Shown: positions 20,138 through 30,652, counted from the first letter of the stretch. The stretch is DNA of 64,000 nucleotides from Clavibacter sp. VKM Ac-2873 (GCF_015351075.1 NZ_JADKRS010000001.1:744001-808000); one strand, 5' to 3'. Numbers and translations are program-made. The notes: a model not told the origin generated them from the sequence alone.

Positions 20138-22618
20138 TCAGCCCTTCTCGTGCGCGCCGTGCCCGTGGCTCTGGTGGGACACGCCGTTGCCGGTGTTGGG
20201 CATGGAGGCCTGGACCTTCATGAGGAACTCGACGTTGGACGTCGTCTCCTTGAGGCGGCTGAGGACGATCTCGAGGGCCTGCTGCTGCTCGAGCCCGGCG
20301 AGGGCGCGGCGCAGCTTCCAGGTGACCTTGACCTCGTCGGCGCCCATGAGCATCTCCTCGCGGCGCGTGCCGGAGGCGTTGACGTCGACGGCGGGGAAGA
20401 TCCGCTTGTCGGCGAGGGCGCGCGAGAGGCGGAGCTCCATGTTGCCGGTGCCCTTGAACTCCTCGAAGATGACCTCGTCCATCTTGGACCCGGTCTCCAC
20501 GAGCGCCGTGGCGAGGATCGTGAGCGATCCGCCGTGCTCGATGTTGCGCGCCGCGCCGAAGAAGCGCTTCGGCGGGTAGAGCGCCGACGAGTCGACGCCG
20601 CCCGAGAGGATCCGGCCCGACGCGGGAGCCGCGAGGTTGTAGGCGCGGCCGAGGCGGGTGATGGAGTCGAGCAGCACGACCACGTCGTGGCCGAGCTCCA
20701 CGAGGCGCTTGGCGCGCTCGATGGCGAGCTCGGCGACCGTGGTGTGGTCCTCGGCGGGACGGTCGAAGGTGGAGGCGATGACCTCGCCCTTCACCGTGCG
20801 CTGCATGTCGGTGACCTCCTCGGGACGCTCGTCGACCAGCACGACCATGAGGTGGACCTCGGGGTTGTTGGTGGCGATGGCGTTCGCGATGGCCTGGAGC
20901 ACGAGCGTCTTGCCGGCCTTGGGCGGCGAGACGATGAGGCCGCGCTGGCCCTTGCCGATCGGCGAGACGAGGTCGATGATCCGCGTCGTGAGCTTGTTGG
21001 GCTCCGTCTCGAGGCTCAGGCGATCCTGCGGGTACAGCGGCGTGAGCTTGCCGAACTCGACGCGGTTCGCGGCCTCCTCGGGCGGCAGGCCGTTGACCGA
21101 GTCGATCTTCACGATGGCGTTGTACTTCTGGCGGCTCTGGCTGTCGTTCTCGCGCGGCTGGCGGATGGCGCCGACGATGGCGTCGCCCTTGCGCAGCGAG
21201 TGCTTCTTGACCTGGCCGAGGGAGACGTAGACGTCGTTCGTGCCGGGCAGGTAGCCGCTCGTGCGCACGAACGCGTAGTTGTCGAGCACGTCGAGGATGC
21301 CGGCGACGGGCAGGAGGACGTCGTCCTCGGTGACCTCGGGCTCGAAGTCGTCGCTGCCCTGGCCGCGGCCGCGCTTGCGGTCGCGGTACCGGCTGCGGCC
21401 GCCGCGGTCGTCGTCGCGGCCGAGGTCGGCGCGGGCCTGGTCGGCGCGGACGTCCTGCGTGCGATCGCCCTGGCCCTGGCCGCGGCCGTTCTGGCGCTGG
21501 CGGCCGGTGCGGGCCTCCTCCTGCGCCTCGTCGTCGGCGTCGGGCTCACGGGGGGCCTGCTCGCGGGGGGCCTGGTCGCGGCCGCCCTGCTGCTGGTCGT
21601 CCTGGTCGCGGCCGCCGCGGTCGCGGTTGCGCCGGTTGCGGCTGCGGTTGCGCCCGCCCTCGCGACCCTCACGGCCCTGGTCGTCGCGGCGTCCGCCCTG
21701 GTCGTCGGCGTCGCGGTCGTCGCGCTGCCGGTCGGTCGGCTCGGACGAGGCGGGGGCCTCGTCGGCGGTGTCCTGCGCGGGAGCGTCCTGCGCGGCGCCG
21801 CGGTCGGCGCCGTCCTGGGCGTCGCGTCCGCCGCGACGACGGCCGCGGCCGGAGCGCTGCTGGGGGGCCTGCTCCTCGGTCGGCGCGTCGGCGGAGGTCG
21901 CCTCGGCGGAGGTCGCCTCGTCGGCGGCGGGGACGAGCTGGTCGGCGGTCTGGCCGCTGTTCACGTGCTGGACGGCCTGGCGCGGGGCCTCGGCGGCGGG
22001 GTCGACGACGCCGGAGCTCGTGGCGCGGCGGGATCCGCGGGCGGCGCGCGCGGGTGCCTCGGTGCGGGGCGCCTCGGTGCGGCCGCCCGTGGCCTCGGCG
22101 ATGCGCGCCTCGAGGCCGGTGCCCGCGGGCTCGGCGGCGGGCGCCTCGACGGTCTCGGCGATGCGCTCGGGGACGATGCGGGCGGTGCTGGCGCGGCGGG
22201 ATCCGCGGCCGGCGCGTGCGGGCTGCTCGGCCGGGGCGTCGGCGGCGGAGGTCTCGGCGACGGGCGCCTCGACGGGGGTCGCCTCCGGGGCCGGGGCGGC
22301 ATCCGCGGCCGGGGCGGCGTCGGCGACGACGGGCTCCGAGGCGGGGGCCTCCTCGACGACGGCCGCGGCGGCCGCGGCGTCCGCGGGAGCGGGGGTCGCG
22401 TCGCCGGATTCGGCGGGCGCGGCGGCCTCGGGGGCCGCCTGGTCGGCGGGGGCGGTGAGCCCCCGGGCTGCCTGGAGCTCGGAGATCGCGGTCACGAGCT
22501 CGCCCTTCCGGAGCTTGGAGCCGCCCGGGATCCCGAGCTCGGAGGCGATCGCCTGGAGCTGGGAGACGCGGAGCGCGCTCAGGTCCGCGGTGGTGGCGCG
22601 GGTGTCGACATCGGTCAT
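20138..22618 (-). CDS. rho: Transcription termination factor Rho, long actinobacterial form
   Basis: Hexameric RNA-dependent ATPase that ends transcription. At 826 residues it is about twice the length of E. coli Rho (419). Order: Rho_N SAP-like helices (residues ~13-55), an Ala/Glu/Pro region to about 240, an Arg/Asp/Gly/Gln-rich region to about 420, the RNA-binding OB fold ([20 protein letters not shown]), then the ATPase with Walker [13 protein letters not shown], Walker [14 protein letters not shown] and Q/R-loop elements. The tail is His-rich. The insert is expected to bind RNA and probably is disordered. Confidence 0.96.
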   Translation of the reverse strand: MTDVDTRATTADLSALRVSQLQAIASELGIPGGSKLRKGELVTAISELQAARGLTAPADQAAPEAAAPAESGDATPAPADAAAAAAVVEEAPASEPVVADAAPAADAAPAPEATPVEAPVAETSAADAPAEQPARAGRGSRRASTARIVPERIAETVEAPAAEPAGTGLEARIAEATGGRTEAPRTEAPARAARGSRRATSSGVVDPAAEAPRQAVQHVNSGQTADQLVPAADEATSAEATSADAPTEEQAPQQRSGRGRRRGGRDAQDGADRGAAQDAPAQDTADEAPASSEPTDRQRDDRDADDQGGRRDDQGREGREGGRNRSRNRRNRDRGGRDQDDQQQGGRDQAPREQAPREPDADDEAQEEARTGRQRQNGRGQGQGDRTQDVRADQARADLGRDDDRGGRSRYRDRKRGRGQGSDDFEPEVTEDDVLLPVAGILDVLDNYAFVRTSGYLPGTNDVYVSLGQVKKHSLRKGDAIVGAIRQPRENDSQSRQKYNAIVKIDSVNGLPPEEAANRVEFGKLTPLYPQDRLSLETEPNKLTTRIIDLVSPIGKGQRGLIVSPPKAGKTLVLQAIANAIATNNPEVHLMVVLVDERPEEVTDMQRTVKGEVIASTFDRPAEDHTTVAELAIERAKRLVELGHDVVVLLDSITRLGRAYNLAAPASGRILSGGVDSSALYPPKRFFGAARNIEHGGSLTILATALVETGSKMDEVIFEEFKGTGNMELRLSRALADKRIFPAVDVNASGTRREEMLMGADEVKVTWKLRRALAGLEQQQALEIVLSRLKETTSNVEFLMKVQASMPNTGNGVSHQSHGHGAHEKG

Positions 22619-22844
22619 GTGCGTGGGTCCTTTCCCCGATCCGGCGGGACGAAGCCCGTGCGGAGGAGAGCCGATCGCGTGTGTCTCTGCGAAAGCGGCG
22701 GACGGTCTGATTCCGTCCGGAGCTGCTGTCGGGCACGAAGGCACGGGATCTTGCAGAGACGACAGCGGGTGAGTGGTGAGAACGACCACCGGGACCGGAT
22801 CTCCGACGCGCATGCGTGGATCCGTTGATTCCGGGGTCGCGACG

Positions 22845-22853
22845 AGCCTAGCA
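22845..22853 (-). promoter_or_regulatory. Extended -10 promoter of rho
   Basis: TGCTAGGCT on the minus strand is an extended -10 element. It lies immediately after the hairpin that follows thrB and implies a rho leader of about 220 nt. Confidence 0.5.
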
Positions 22854-22890
22854 CCCGGCGCCCCGCCCGCGGGGGGAACGGCGCGCCGGG
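22854..22890 (-). terminator. Hairpin between thrB and rho
   Basis: Arms CCCGGCGC (22854-22861) and GCGCCGGG (22883-22890), with inner C/G runs, form a strong hairpin about 20 bases past the thrB stop. There is no T tract. Confidence 0.5.
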
Positions 22891-22911
22891 TCGCGGGGTC
22901 GCGCGATCCGG

Positions 22912-23877
22912 CTAGGCGGCGGGCGCGGATCCCTCGGCGACGACCTGGACGGTCGAGCCCTTGACGTCGACCGCGAGCATGAGCGCCGTCCACGGCGTCG
23001 CGCTGCGCTCCGCGACGAGCTCGGCGGCCGTGAGGCGCTGGCCGGGGTCGCTGCCGAGCACCAGGAGCGACGGCCCCGCGCCCGAGACGACGGCCGCGTA
23101 GCCGCGCTCGCGCAGCAGGTGCACGAGCTCGTTCGTCTCGGGCATCGCGGCGGCGCGGTAGTCCTGGTGCAGGCGGTCCTCGGTGGCGGCGAGCAGCAGC
23201 TCGGGGCTCTGGATCAGCGCCGCGATGAGCAGCGCCGAGCGGGACACGTTGAAGATGGCGTCCTCGTGCGGCACGGACTCGGGCTGGAGGCTGCGGGCGA
23301 GCGCCGTGGACATGGTCGCGACCGGCACGAGCACGAGCGGCGAGACGCCGCGGTGCACGGCGAGCTTCTTGTGCTGCGGGCCCTGGCCGTCGACCCACGC
23401 GATGGTGAGGCCGCCGAAGAGCGCCGGCGCGACGTTGTCGGGGTGGCCCTCCATCTCGGTGGCGAGGCGGAGGAGCGCGTCGGCGTCGATCTCGACCGTG
23501 CCCGCGAGCAGGCCCTGGGCCGCCATGATGCCGGACACGATGGCGGCGCCCGACGACCCGAGGCCGCGGCCGTGCGGGATCCGGTTCTCCGCCACGAGGT
23601 CGAGGCCCGGCATGGGCTGGTCGAACGCGGCGAACGTGTGGGCGATGGCCGTGACCACGAGGTTCGTGTCGTCGGTCGGCACCTCGGCCGCGCCGACGCC
23701 GCGGACGTCGACCGTCGCGCCGGGCGCCTCGCGCACCGTCACCGTCAGGTCGTCGTAGAGCGCGAGCGCGAGCCCGAGCGTGTCGAAGCCGGGGCCGAGG
23801 TTGGCGCTCGTCGCAGGCACGCGCACCTGCACGCGGCGGCCCGTGGGGAGCGCCCGGCGCATCGGACCGTCGGTCAC
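22912..23877 (-). CDS. thrB: Homoserine kinase
   Basis: GHMP kinase that phosphorylates homoserine, the step before threonine synthase. The GHMP motifs are PATSANLGPGFDTLG near residue 20 and the ATP-binding loop IPHGRGLGSSGAAIVSG near 100; the C-terminal motif GAGPSLLVL is near 270. Length is 321 residues from GTG 23877, which overlaps the thrC stop (GTGA); an in-frame ATG is five codons later. It is the last gene of the hom-thrC-thrB set. Confidence 0.95.
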   Translation of the reverse strand: MTDGPMRRALPTGRRVQVRVPATSANLGPGFDTLGLALALYDDLTVTVREAPGATVDVRGVGAAEVPTDDTNLVVTAIAHTFAAFDQPMPGLDLVAENRIPHGRGLGSSGAAIVSGIMAAQGLLAGTVEIDADALLRLATEMEGHPDNVAPALFGGLTIAWVDGQGPQHKKLAVHRGVSPLVLVPVATMSTALARSLQPESVPHEDAIFNVSRSALLIAALIQSPELLLAATEDRLHQDYRAAAMPETNELVHLLRERGYAAVVSGAGPSLLVLGSDPGQRLTAAELVAERSATPWTALMLAVDVKGSTVQVVAEGSAPAA

Positions 23878-24950
23878 GACGCGACCAGGTCGAGCACGCC
23901 CGCGATCTCGGCGACGTCGACGCCCACGCTCGTCGGGGCGACGTCCGAGCCGTCGGCGGTGCGGAGCGCCCACTGCGGGTCCTTGAGGCCGTGGCCCGTG
24001 ACCGTGAGGACGACCGTGGCGCCCTTGGGGATCTGGCCGGCCTCGGCGCGCTCGAGGAGCCCGGCGACGCTGATGGCCGACGCGGGCTCGACGAAGATGC
24101 CCACCTCGGCGGAGAGGATGCGGTGCGCCTCGAGGATCTTCGCGTCGGAGATCGCGCCGAAGTAGCCGTCCGTGAGCAGCTGCGCCTCGAGGGCGAGCTT
24201 CCACGAGGCGGGGTTGCCGATGCGGATCGCGCTGGCGATCGTGTCGGGGTCCTTGACGATCGCGCCGTCGACGATGGGCGCGCTGCCGGCGGCCTGGAAG
24301 CCGAACATGCGCGGGAGCTTCGTGGCGTTGCCCGCCTCGAGGTCCTCGCGGTAGCCGCGCGTGTACGCCGTGTAGTTGCCCGCGTTGCCGACGGGGATGA
24401 GGTGGAAGTCGGGCGCGTCGCCGAGCACCTCGACGACCTCGAACGCGCCCGTCTTCTGGCCCTCGATGCGGTCGTTGTTGACGCTGTTGACGAGGTGCAC
24501 GGGGTAGTTCGCGCTGAGCTCGCGGGCGATGTCGAGGCAGTCGTCGAAGTTGCCGCGCACCTGGAGCAGCTGCGCGTCGTGGGCGACGGCCTGGCTGAGC
24601 TTGCCCATCGCGATCTTGCCCTCGGGCACGAGGACCGCCGCGGTGATGCCCGCGTGCGTCGCGTAGGCCGCGGCCGACGCGGACGTGTTGCCCGTCGACG
24701 CGCATATGACGGCCTTCGCGCCGTGCTCGACGGCCTTCGAGATCGCCATGGTCATGCCGCGGTCCTTGAAGGATCCCGTCGGGTTCATGCCCTCGTACTT
24801 GACCCACACCTTCGCGCCCGTGCGGGCCGACAGCGCGGGGGCGGGGATGAGCGGCGTGCCGCCCTCGCCGAGCGTGATGATGGGGGTCGCGTCGGTGACG
24901 TCGAGGCGGTCGGCGTATTCGCGGAGGAGTCCGCGCCATTGGTGGGCCAT
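23874..24950 (-). CDS. thrC: Threonine synthase
   Basis: PLP enzyme converting O-phosphohomoserine to threonine. The PLP lysine is in NPTGSFKDRGMTMA near residue 58, with the phosphate/cofactor loop ASTGNTSASAAAYA near 83 and the C-terminal VVLTVTGHGLKDP. The short form (358 residues) is typical of actinobacteria. It lies between hom and thrB, sharing a base with the hom stop (TGATG). Confidence 0.96.
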   Translation of the reverse strand: MAHQWRGLLREYADRLDVTDATPIITLGEGGTPLIPAPALSARTGAKVWVKYEGMNPTGSFKDRGMTMAISKAVEHGAKAVICASTGNTSASAAAYATHAGITAAVLVPEGKIAMGKLSQAVAHDAQLLQVRGNFDDCLDIARELSANYPVHLVNSVNNDRIEGQKTGAFEVVEVLGDAPDFHLIPVGNAGNYTAYTRGYREDLEAGNATKLPRMFGFQAAGSAPIVDGAIVKDPDTIASAIRIGNPASWKLALEAQLLTDGYFGAISDAKILEAHRILSAEVGIFVEPASAISVAGLLERAEAGQIPKGATVVLTVTGHGLKDPQWALRTADGSDVAPTSVGVDVAEIAGVLDLVAS

Positions 24951-26281
24951 CAGGCTCCTTCTACTCGGAGGACGCTCGCGACTGCCGTCACGGCGTCGAG
25001 GTCCGCGACCGCGTCGACGGTGGCCCGGAGGGCCGCGTCGGTGGCGCGGTGCGTGCCGATCACCAGGCTAGCGGTGGGCCGGGCGCCCGCCCCTCCCGCC
25101 ACGGGGGCCTGGTGCGTGGTCTGCTCGAGCGTCTCCACGGAGACGCCGTGCTCGCTGAACAGCTGCGCGATCCGGGCGAGCACGCCCGGCTCGTCCGCCA
25201 CCTGCAGCGTGATCTGGTACTGGGTCGTGATCGCGCCGACGGGCAGCGTCTCGAGGTCTGCGTGCGTCGACTCGGCGACGCCCGGACCGCCCACGACGTG
25301 CCGGCGCGCGGCGGAGACGACGTCGCCGAGGACGGCGGACGCGGTCTGGACTCCCCCGGCGCCCGCGCCGTAGAACATGAGGTCGCCGGCGGCCTCGGCC
25401 TCGACGAAGACGGCGTTGTTGGCGCCGTGCACCGCGGCGAGCGGGTGGTCGCGCGGCACGAGCGCCGGGTAGACGCGGGCCGAGACGGCGTCGCGGCCGG
25501 TGGCGGGATCCGTGAGGCGCTCGCAGATGGCGAGCAGCTTGATCACGTAGCCGGCCTTGCGGGCGGAGTCGAACTGCCCGGAGGACAGGCCCGTGATCCC
25601 CTCGCGGTGCACGGCCTCGACGGGCACGCGCGTGTGGAAGGCGAGGCTCGCGAGGATGGCGGCCTTCTGCGCGGCGTCGTAGCCCTCGATGTCGGCCGTG
25701 GGATCCGCCTCCGCGTAGCCCAGCTCCGTGGCGGTCGCGAGGGCCTCGTCGAAGCCGAGCCCGTGCGTGTCCATCTCGTCGAGGATGTAGTTCGTCGTGC
25801 CGTTGACGATGCCGAGGATCCGCTCGACCCGGTCGCCCGCGAGGCTGTCGCGCAGGGGCCGGATGATCGGGATCGCGCCCGCCACCGCGGCCTCGTAGTA
25901 GAGCTGGGCGCCCACCTGCTCCGCCGCCTCGAAGAGCTCGGGGCCGTGCGTCGCGAGCAGCGCCTTGTTGGCCGTCACGACGTCGGCGCCGGAGGAGATG
26001 GCCGCGAGGATGTGGGTGCGCGCCGGCTCGATGCCGCCCATGAGCTCGATGACGATGTCGGCGCCGAGGATGAGCGACTCCGCGTCGGTGGTGAGGAGCT
26101 CCCGCGGCACCGACGGGTCGCGCGGGGCCTCCGCGTCGCGCACCGCGATGCCCACGAGCTCCAGCCGCGCGCCCACGCGCTGCGCCAGCTCGTCGCCGTG
26201 CTCCCGCATGAGGCGCGCCACCTGGGTGCCGACCGAGCCGCAGCCCAGCAGGGCGACGCGCAGGTTCCGGTACTCGATCAT
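24950..26281 (-). CDS. hom: Homoserine dehydrogenase
   Basis: NAD(P)H-dependent reduction of aspartate semialdehyde to homoserine, at the branch to threonine and methionine. The Rossmann motif VALLGCGSVGTQVA is at residue ~9, the catalytic-domain signature ILGIVNGTTNYIL near 150, and GYAEADPTADIEGYDAAQKA near 185. A C-terminal ACT domain (LQVADEPGVLARIAQLFSEH, residues ~360-430) indicates threonine feedback. Length is 443 residues. Its ATG overlaps the lysA stop (ATGA). Confidence 0.96.
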   Translation of the reverse strand: MIEYRNLRVALLGCGSVGTQVARLMREHGDELAQRVGARLELVGIAVRDAEAPRDPSVPRELLTTDAESLILGADIVIELMGGIEPARTHILAAISSGADVVTANKALLATHGPELFEAAEQVGAQLYYEAAVAGAIPIIRPLRDSLAGDRVERILGIVNGTTNYILDEMDTHGLGFDEALATATELGYAEADPTADIEGYDAAQKAAILASLAFHTRVPVEAVHREGITGLSSGQFDSARKAGYVIKLLAICERLTDPATGRDAVSARVYPALVPRDHPLAAVHGANNAVFVEAEAAGDLMFYGAGAGGVQTASAVLGDVVSAARRHVVGGPGVAESTHADLETLPVGAITTQYQITLQVADEPGVLARIAQLFSEHGVSVETLEQTTHQAPVAGGAGARPTASLVIGTHRATDAALRATVDAVADLDAVTAVASVLRVEGA

Positions 26282-27777
26282 CGTGCTCCGTTCACGTCGG
26301 GGGAAGCGGCCGCGGGCGTGCCCGCGTCGCGCGCCAGGAGGTCGGCCTCGGTCTCGCCGCGGACGATGACGCGCGCCTCGCCGTCGCGCACGGCGACGAC
26401 GGGCGGGCGCCCGATCCAGTTGTAGTTGCTCGCCAGCGCCCAGCAGTAGGCGCCGGTCGCGGGGACGGCGACGAGGTCGTCGGGGCGCACGTCGCCCGGG
26501 AGGTAGTCGGCGAGGACCACGAGGTCGCCGCTCTCGCAGTGCATGCCGGCGATGCGCACGAGGGCCGGATCCGCCTCGGAGGAACGACCCGCGATCCGCA
26601 CGGAGTAGTCCGCGCCGTAGAGGGCGGGGCGCGCGTTGTCGCTCATGCCGCCGTCGACGCTCACGTAGCGGCGGACGGCGGTCTCCGCCTCCTCCGCGAT
26701 GCGGGGGTCCTCGACGTCGCCCGTCGCCGACGCGGCCTCCGCGACCGCGCCGTCGACGCCGCCGACGGTCACCAGCACGTCCTTGACGGTCCCGACCGCG
26801 TACAGCGTGACGGTCGAGGGGCCGACGATGCTGCGCCCGGGCTCGACCGCGATGACAGGGACCGCGATCCCCCGGCGACCGCACTCGTCGCCGACGATGC
26901 GCGTGAGCCGGCGCGCGATCTCGGGCACCGGCACGGGCCGGTCGACCGACGTGTACGCGATGCCGAAGCCGCCGCCGAGGTTGAGCTCGGGGACGGGCCC
27001 GTCGGCGAGCAGCCGCTCGTGCAGGTCGAGGAGCCGGCGGGCGGACTCGACGAAGGCGTCGGTCTCGAAGATCTGGCTGCCGATGTGCGCGTGCAGGCCC
27101 GTGAAGGAGAGGGACGCGTGCGACCGGATCCGCGCGACGAGGGCGGGTGCGTCGGCCAGCGTGATGCCGAACTTCTGGTCCTCGCGGGCCGTGGCGAGGT
27201 ACTCGTGGGTGTGGGCGTGCACGCCGCTGTTCACGCGCAGGCGCACGGGCTGGACGCGGCCGTGCGCGGTGGCCGCCGCGGCGACGCGCTCGACCTCGAT
27301 GGCGCTGTCGATGACGATCTGCCCGATCCCCGCGCCGACCGCGCGGTCGATCGCGGCGACCGGCTTGTTGTTGCCGTGGAACCCCAGGCGGGCGGGATCC
27401 GCGCCGGCCGCGAGCGCGACGGCCAGCTCCCCGCCGGAGCAGACGTCGATGTGGAGGCCCTCCTCGACCATCCACCGGGCGACCTCGATGCTGAGGAACG
27501 CCTTGCCCGCGTAGTAGACGCGCGCCGTCGTGCCGACCGCCGCGGCCTCCCGCGTGAACGCCGCGAGGGTCTCCGCCGCGCGGGAACGGACGTCGTCCTC
27601 GTCCATGACGTACAGGGGGGTGCCGAAGCGGGCGGCGAGCGCGGTCGCGGGCACGCCGGCGATGCGGATGACGCCGTCGTCGCCGCGGGCCGCGCCGCGC
27701 GACCAGACGGCCGGATCCAGCGCGTTCGCGTCGTCGGGCGGCCGCAGCCAGGACGGGGCCAGCGGGTTCGCGGTCAC
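26278..27777 (-). CDS. lysA: Diaminopimelate decarboxylase
   Basis: PLP enzyme for the last lysine step. The cofactor lysine is in VYYAGKAFLSIEVARW near residue 80; the glycine loop is NLGGGFGIAY near 270; the substrate-binding EPGRSIVG and CESGD motifs follow near 320 and 415. At 499 residues it is longer than the usual ~420, through an N-terminal part and an Asp/Ala-rich insert (GAVAEAASATGDVEDPRIAE). I start at GTG 27777, about 8 nt after AGAGG; a second GTG lies three codons upstream. It is coupled to hom. Confidence 0.94.
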   Translation of the reverse strand: MTANPLAPSWLRPPDDANALDPAVWSRGAARGDDGVIRIAGVPATALAARFGTPLYVMDEDDVRSRAAETLAAFTREAAAVGTTARVYYAGKAFLSIEVARWMVEEGLHIDVCSGGELAVALAAGADPARLGFHGNNKPVAAIDRAVGAGIGQIVIDSAIEVERVAAAATAHGRVQPVRLRVNSGVHAHTHEYLATAREDQKFGITLADAPALVARIRSHASLSFTGLHAHIGSQIFETDAFVESARRLLDLHERLLADGPVPELNLGGGFGIAYTSVDRPVPVPEIARRLTRIVGDECGRRGIAVPVIAVEPGRSIVGPSTVTLYAVGTVKDVLVTVGGVDGAVAEAASATGDVEDPRIAEEAETAVRRYVSVDGGMSDNARPALYGADYSVRIAGRSSEADPALVRIAGMHCESGDLVVLADYLPGDVRPDDLVAVPATGAYCWALASNYNWIGRPPVVAVRDGEARVIVRGETEADLLARDAGTPAAASPDVNGAR

Positions 27778-27866
27778 TCGGGTCACCTCTTCGGGCGCGG
27801 GGCGGACGTGCGGGATGGCGAGCGGACCCGGTGTGGTCCCTGGAGCCGAGGGGGGCGGTGCGAGCC

Positions 27867-27872
27867 ATCCTA
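27867..27872 (-). promoter_or_regulatory. Candidate -10 box of the lysA-hom-thrC-thrB operon
   Basis: TAGGAT on the minus strand, about 90 nt before the lysA start. No good -35 box is evident. Confidence 0.35.
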
Positions 27873-27944
27873 CCGAGGCGCGACGGGGCCCCCGGCGCAT
27901 GTGACGGCGGCCGTCGGCGCCCGGCGGATGCCCCGCGCCAGCAG

Positions 27945-28775
27945 CTAGCCGCAGCTGCCGGTGACGCCCAGCGAGTCGCGCGTGAGCTTCAGCGTGGACG
28001 ACTGCACGGTCATCGACGCGCGCCCGTCGGCGATGGTCACGTCCTGCACCTGGACGCCCGCGGGCAGGTACTGCGCGACGCACACGGGGTAGGTGATGTC
28101 GCGGATCCCCTGGATGGTCTGCGCGAGGTCGATCTTCAGCGACCCCGCCTGCAGCTGCACCTCGGCGGGCGTGATGACGATCGTGGAGCCGTCGCGGAGC
28201 ACGGGCTGCGCGGCCACGGTGTAGCCGAGCGTGAGGCCGAGCACCCGCGTGGAGCCCGCGTAGCCGAGCGTGCCGTCGCCGAACCGCAGGTCGGGCGGCG
28301 TGCCGGCGGTCTTGGCGAGGAGGGCGCTCGCGGGATCCTGGTCCATCGACACGGTCGCTACCACGTCCCCCACGGTGCGCTCCTGGTCCGTCGGCACGTC
28401 GGTCGCGACGATGTGCGCCTGGAACGGCGTGCCGTCCGCCTGGAGGTTCGGCCCGTCGAGCACGACGCGGTCGAGCCTCCCCCGGATGAGCTGCGGGATG
28501 ACCCAGTCGCCCTCGATCGAGACGTCGACGCGCCCGGTGATCTGCCCGGGCAGCTGGTCGGCGATCTGCTTCTCGGCCTGGTCCTCCGCGACCCCGCGCA
28601 CGGTCTGGTCGATGATCCGCAGGCCGAACGCGAGCCCGACCCCGATGACGGCGAGCACGAGGATCCAGATGAACACCGTGCCGCCGCGCGGGCCCCGGCG
28701 ACGGCGCCTGGCCTCCCGCGGGTCGCGGCGCTCGGGCGCCTCGAAGACCTCCGTGCCCAGGAACCGTCCCGCCAT
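27945..28775 (-). CDS. LmeA-like (DUF2993) phospholipid-binding membrane-anchored protein
   Basis: A 276-residue protein: a basic N terminus with many Arg (residues ~15-32), one transmembrane helix (VFIWILVLAVIGVGLAFGL, ~35-53), and an extracytoplasmic domain rich in beta strands of the DUF2993 type (ADQLPGQITGRVDVSIEGDW, VTIADGRASMTVQSSTLKL). In mycobacteria LmeA binds phospholipids and supports mannan elongation of lipoglycans. The same job here is inference. It lies 11 bases downstream of argS and may share its transcript. Confidence 0.75.
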   Translation of the reverse strand: MAGRFLGTEVFEAPERRDPREARRRRRGPRGGTVFIWILVLAVIGVGLAFGLRIIDQTVRGVAEDQAEKQIADQLPGQITGRVDVSIEGDWVIPQLIRGRLDRVVLDGPNLQADGTPFQAHIVATDVPTDQERTVGDVVATVSMDQDPASALLAKTAGTPPDLRFGDGTLGYAGSTRVLGLTLGYTVAAQPVLRDGSTIVITPAEVQLQAGSLKIDLAQTIQGIRDITYPVCVAQYLPAGVQVQDVTIADGRASMTVQSSTLKLTRDSLGVTGSCG

Positions 28776-28786
28776 GATCCGCTCCC

Positions 28787-30451
28787 CTACATGCGCTCGG
28801 GGGCCGAGACGCCCACGAGGTCGAGTCCGTTGGCGACGACCTGCCGCACCGCGTCGTTGAGCCACAGGCGCGTGCGATGCAGGTCGGCGACCTCCTCGTC
28901 GCCGCGCGGCACCACCCGGCAGCTGTCGTACCAGCGGTGGTAGGAGCCCGCGAGCTCCTCGATGTAGCGCGCCACCCGGTGCGGCTCGCGCAGCTCGGCG
29001 GCCTGGGCGACGATGCGCGGGAACTCCTGCAGCAGGCCGAGGAGCGCCGACTCGGTCGGGTGCGTGAGCAGCTCGGGCGCGAAGGCGGAGCGGTCGACGC
29101 CCGACGCCTCGGCGTTGCGGTCCACCGCGCAGGTGCGCGCGTGCGCGTACTGCACGTAGAAGACGGGGTTGTCGTTGGTGCGCTTGCCGAGCACCGCGAG
29201 GTCGATGTCGAGGTTCTGGTCGGCGGACGAGCGCACGAGCGCGTAGCGGCCCGCGTCCACGCCCACCGCGTCGACGAGGTCGTCGAGGGTCACGATGGTG
29301 CCGTTGCGCTTGCTCATCTTCACGGGCTCGCCGTCGCGCAGCAGGTTGACCATCTGGCCGATGAGGATCTGCAGGTTGACGCCCGGGGTGTCGCCGAACG
29401 CCTCGACCATGGCCATCATGCGGCCGACGTAGCCGTGGTGGTCGGCGCCCAGCATGATGATGTTCTGCTCGAAGCCGCGCTCGCGCTTGTCGAGGTAGTA
29501 GCCGAGGTCGCCCGAGATGTAGGCGGGCTCGCCCGTCGAGCGGATGACCACGCGGTCGCGGTCGTCGCCGAACGTCGTGGTGCGGAGCCACACGGCGCCG
29601 TCCTCCTCGAAGACGTGGCCGAGCTCCGTCAGGCGCGCGACGGCGCGGTCGACGGCGCCGGACTCGTGCAGCGAGTCCTCGTGGAAGAACACGTCGAAGT
29701 CCACGCCGAAGTCGTGCAGCTTCTGCTTGATCTCGCCGAACATCAGCTCGGTGCCGCTCTTGCGGAACACCTCCTGCTGCTCCTCGCGCGACAGGGCGTC
29801 GATGTCGCCCGCGTACCCCTCCACCACGCGGACAGCGATCTCGCCGATGTAGGCGCCGCCGTAGCCGTCCTCGGGGGTCTCCTCGCCGAGGTGGCTCGCG
29901 AGGAGGCTCCGGGCGAAGCGGTCGATCTGGGATCCGTGGTCGTTGAAGTAGTACTCGCGCGTGACGTCGGCGCCCTCGGCCTGGAGGATGCGGGCGAGGC
30001 TGTCGCCGACCGCGGCCCAGCGCACGCCGCCCAGGTGGATGGGCCCCGTCGGGTTCGCCGAGACGAACTCGAGGTTGATGCGGATCCCCTCGAGCGTCGC
30101 GCCCCGACCGTACGCGGGGCCGGACTCGACGATGGTGCGCGCGAGGGCGCCCGCGGCGGCCGCCTCGAGCGTGATGTTGATGAAGCCGGGACCCGCGACG
30201 TCGACCTTCGCGACCTGCGGCAGCTCGCCGAGCGCCTCGGCGATGTCGGCCGCGATGGTGCGCGGGCTCTCGCCCAGCGGCTTCGCGATGCGCATGGCGA
30301 TGTTGGTGGCCCAGTCGCCGTGATCGCGGTTGCGCGGGCGCTCGAGCACGACCATGTCGGGGCTGAGCGCGAGGGCGTCGCCACCCGGTCGTCGTCCTGC
30401 CGTCCGGGCCACGATGTCGAACAGGGCGCCGGTCAGGTCAGGGGTCGTCAT
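28787..30451 (-). CDS. argS: Arginyl-tRNA synthetase
   Basis: Class I synthetase, 554 residues. The HIGH-like motif is in [20 protein letters not shown] near residue 125 and the KMSK motif is in [14 protein letters not shown] near 380. The N-terminal Add-1 domain and C-terminal helical anticodon-binding (DALR) domain ([18 protein letters not shown]) are recognisable. ATG 30451 is 8 nt after a TAGGAT -10 box. The gene is upstream of lysA on the same strand, an order also known in other actinobacteria. Confidence 0.97.
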   Translation of the reverse strand: MTTPDLTGALFDIVARTAGRRPGGDALALSPDMVVLERPRNRDHGDWATNIAMRIAKPLGESPRTIAADIAEALGELPQVAKVDVAGPGFINITLEAAAAGALARTIVESGPAYGRGATLEGIRINLEFVSANPTGPIHLGGVRWAAVGDSLARILQAEGADVTREYYFNDHGSQIDRFARSLLASHLGEETPEDGYGGAYIGEIAVRVVEGYAGDIDALSREEQQEVFRKSGTELMFGEIKQKLHDFGVDFDVFFHEDSLHESGAVDRAVARLTELGHVFEEDGAVWLRTTTFGDDRDRVVIRSTGEPAYISGDLGYYLDKRERGFEQNIIMLGADHHGYVGRMMAMVEAFGDTPGVNLQILIGQMVNLLRDGEPVKMSKRNGTIVTLDDLVDAVGVDAGRYALVRSSADQNLDIDLAVLGKRTNDNPVFYVQYAHARTCAVDRNAEASGVDRSAFAPELLTHPTESALLGLLQEFPRIVAQAAELREPHRVARYIEELAGSYHRWYDSCRVVPRGDEEVADLHRTRLWLNDAVRQVVANGLDLVGVSAPERM

Positions 30452-30560
30452 GGGGATCGATCCTACCGGCGGGCGTGACCCCTCCCGCCCGTCCCGCGCG
30501 CCCGCGCGAGCCGTCCCCGGCGCCGAGGCGGCGTCCCAGCGAGGGACCGCCCGGGCTCGG

Positions 30561-30566
30561 TAGGGT
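30561..30566 (+). promoter_or_regulatory. Candidate -10 box of the lipoprotein gene
   Basis: TAGGGT about 85 nt before the ATG at 30653, in the divergent region with argS. Confidence 0.3.
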
Positions 30567-30652
30567 GTCGATCCCGCCTCCCGCTCGTGGCACCATCGCC
30601 GCGCGCCGAGCGTCGCACCCCGCGGCGCGCCCGGATCCGAAGGAGCACCGCC

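Noticed and set aside
18200-22828. A 1542-codon open frame on the plus strand across prmC, prfA and rho
   Set aside because: It lies antisense to three certain genes, is built of low-complexity Val/Leu/Arg/Gly/Asp-rich sequence and has no family motif. Such frames arise from third-position G+C bias.
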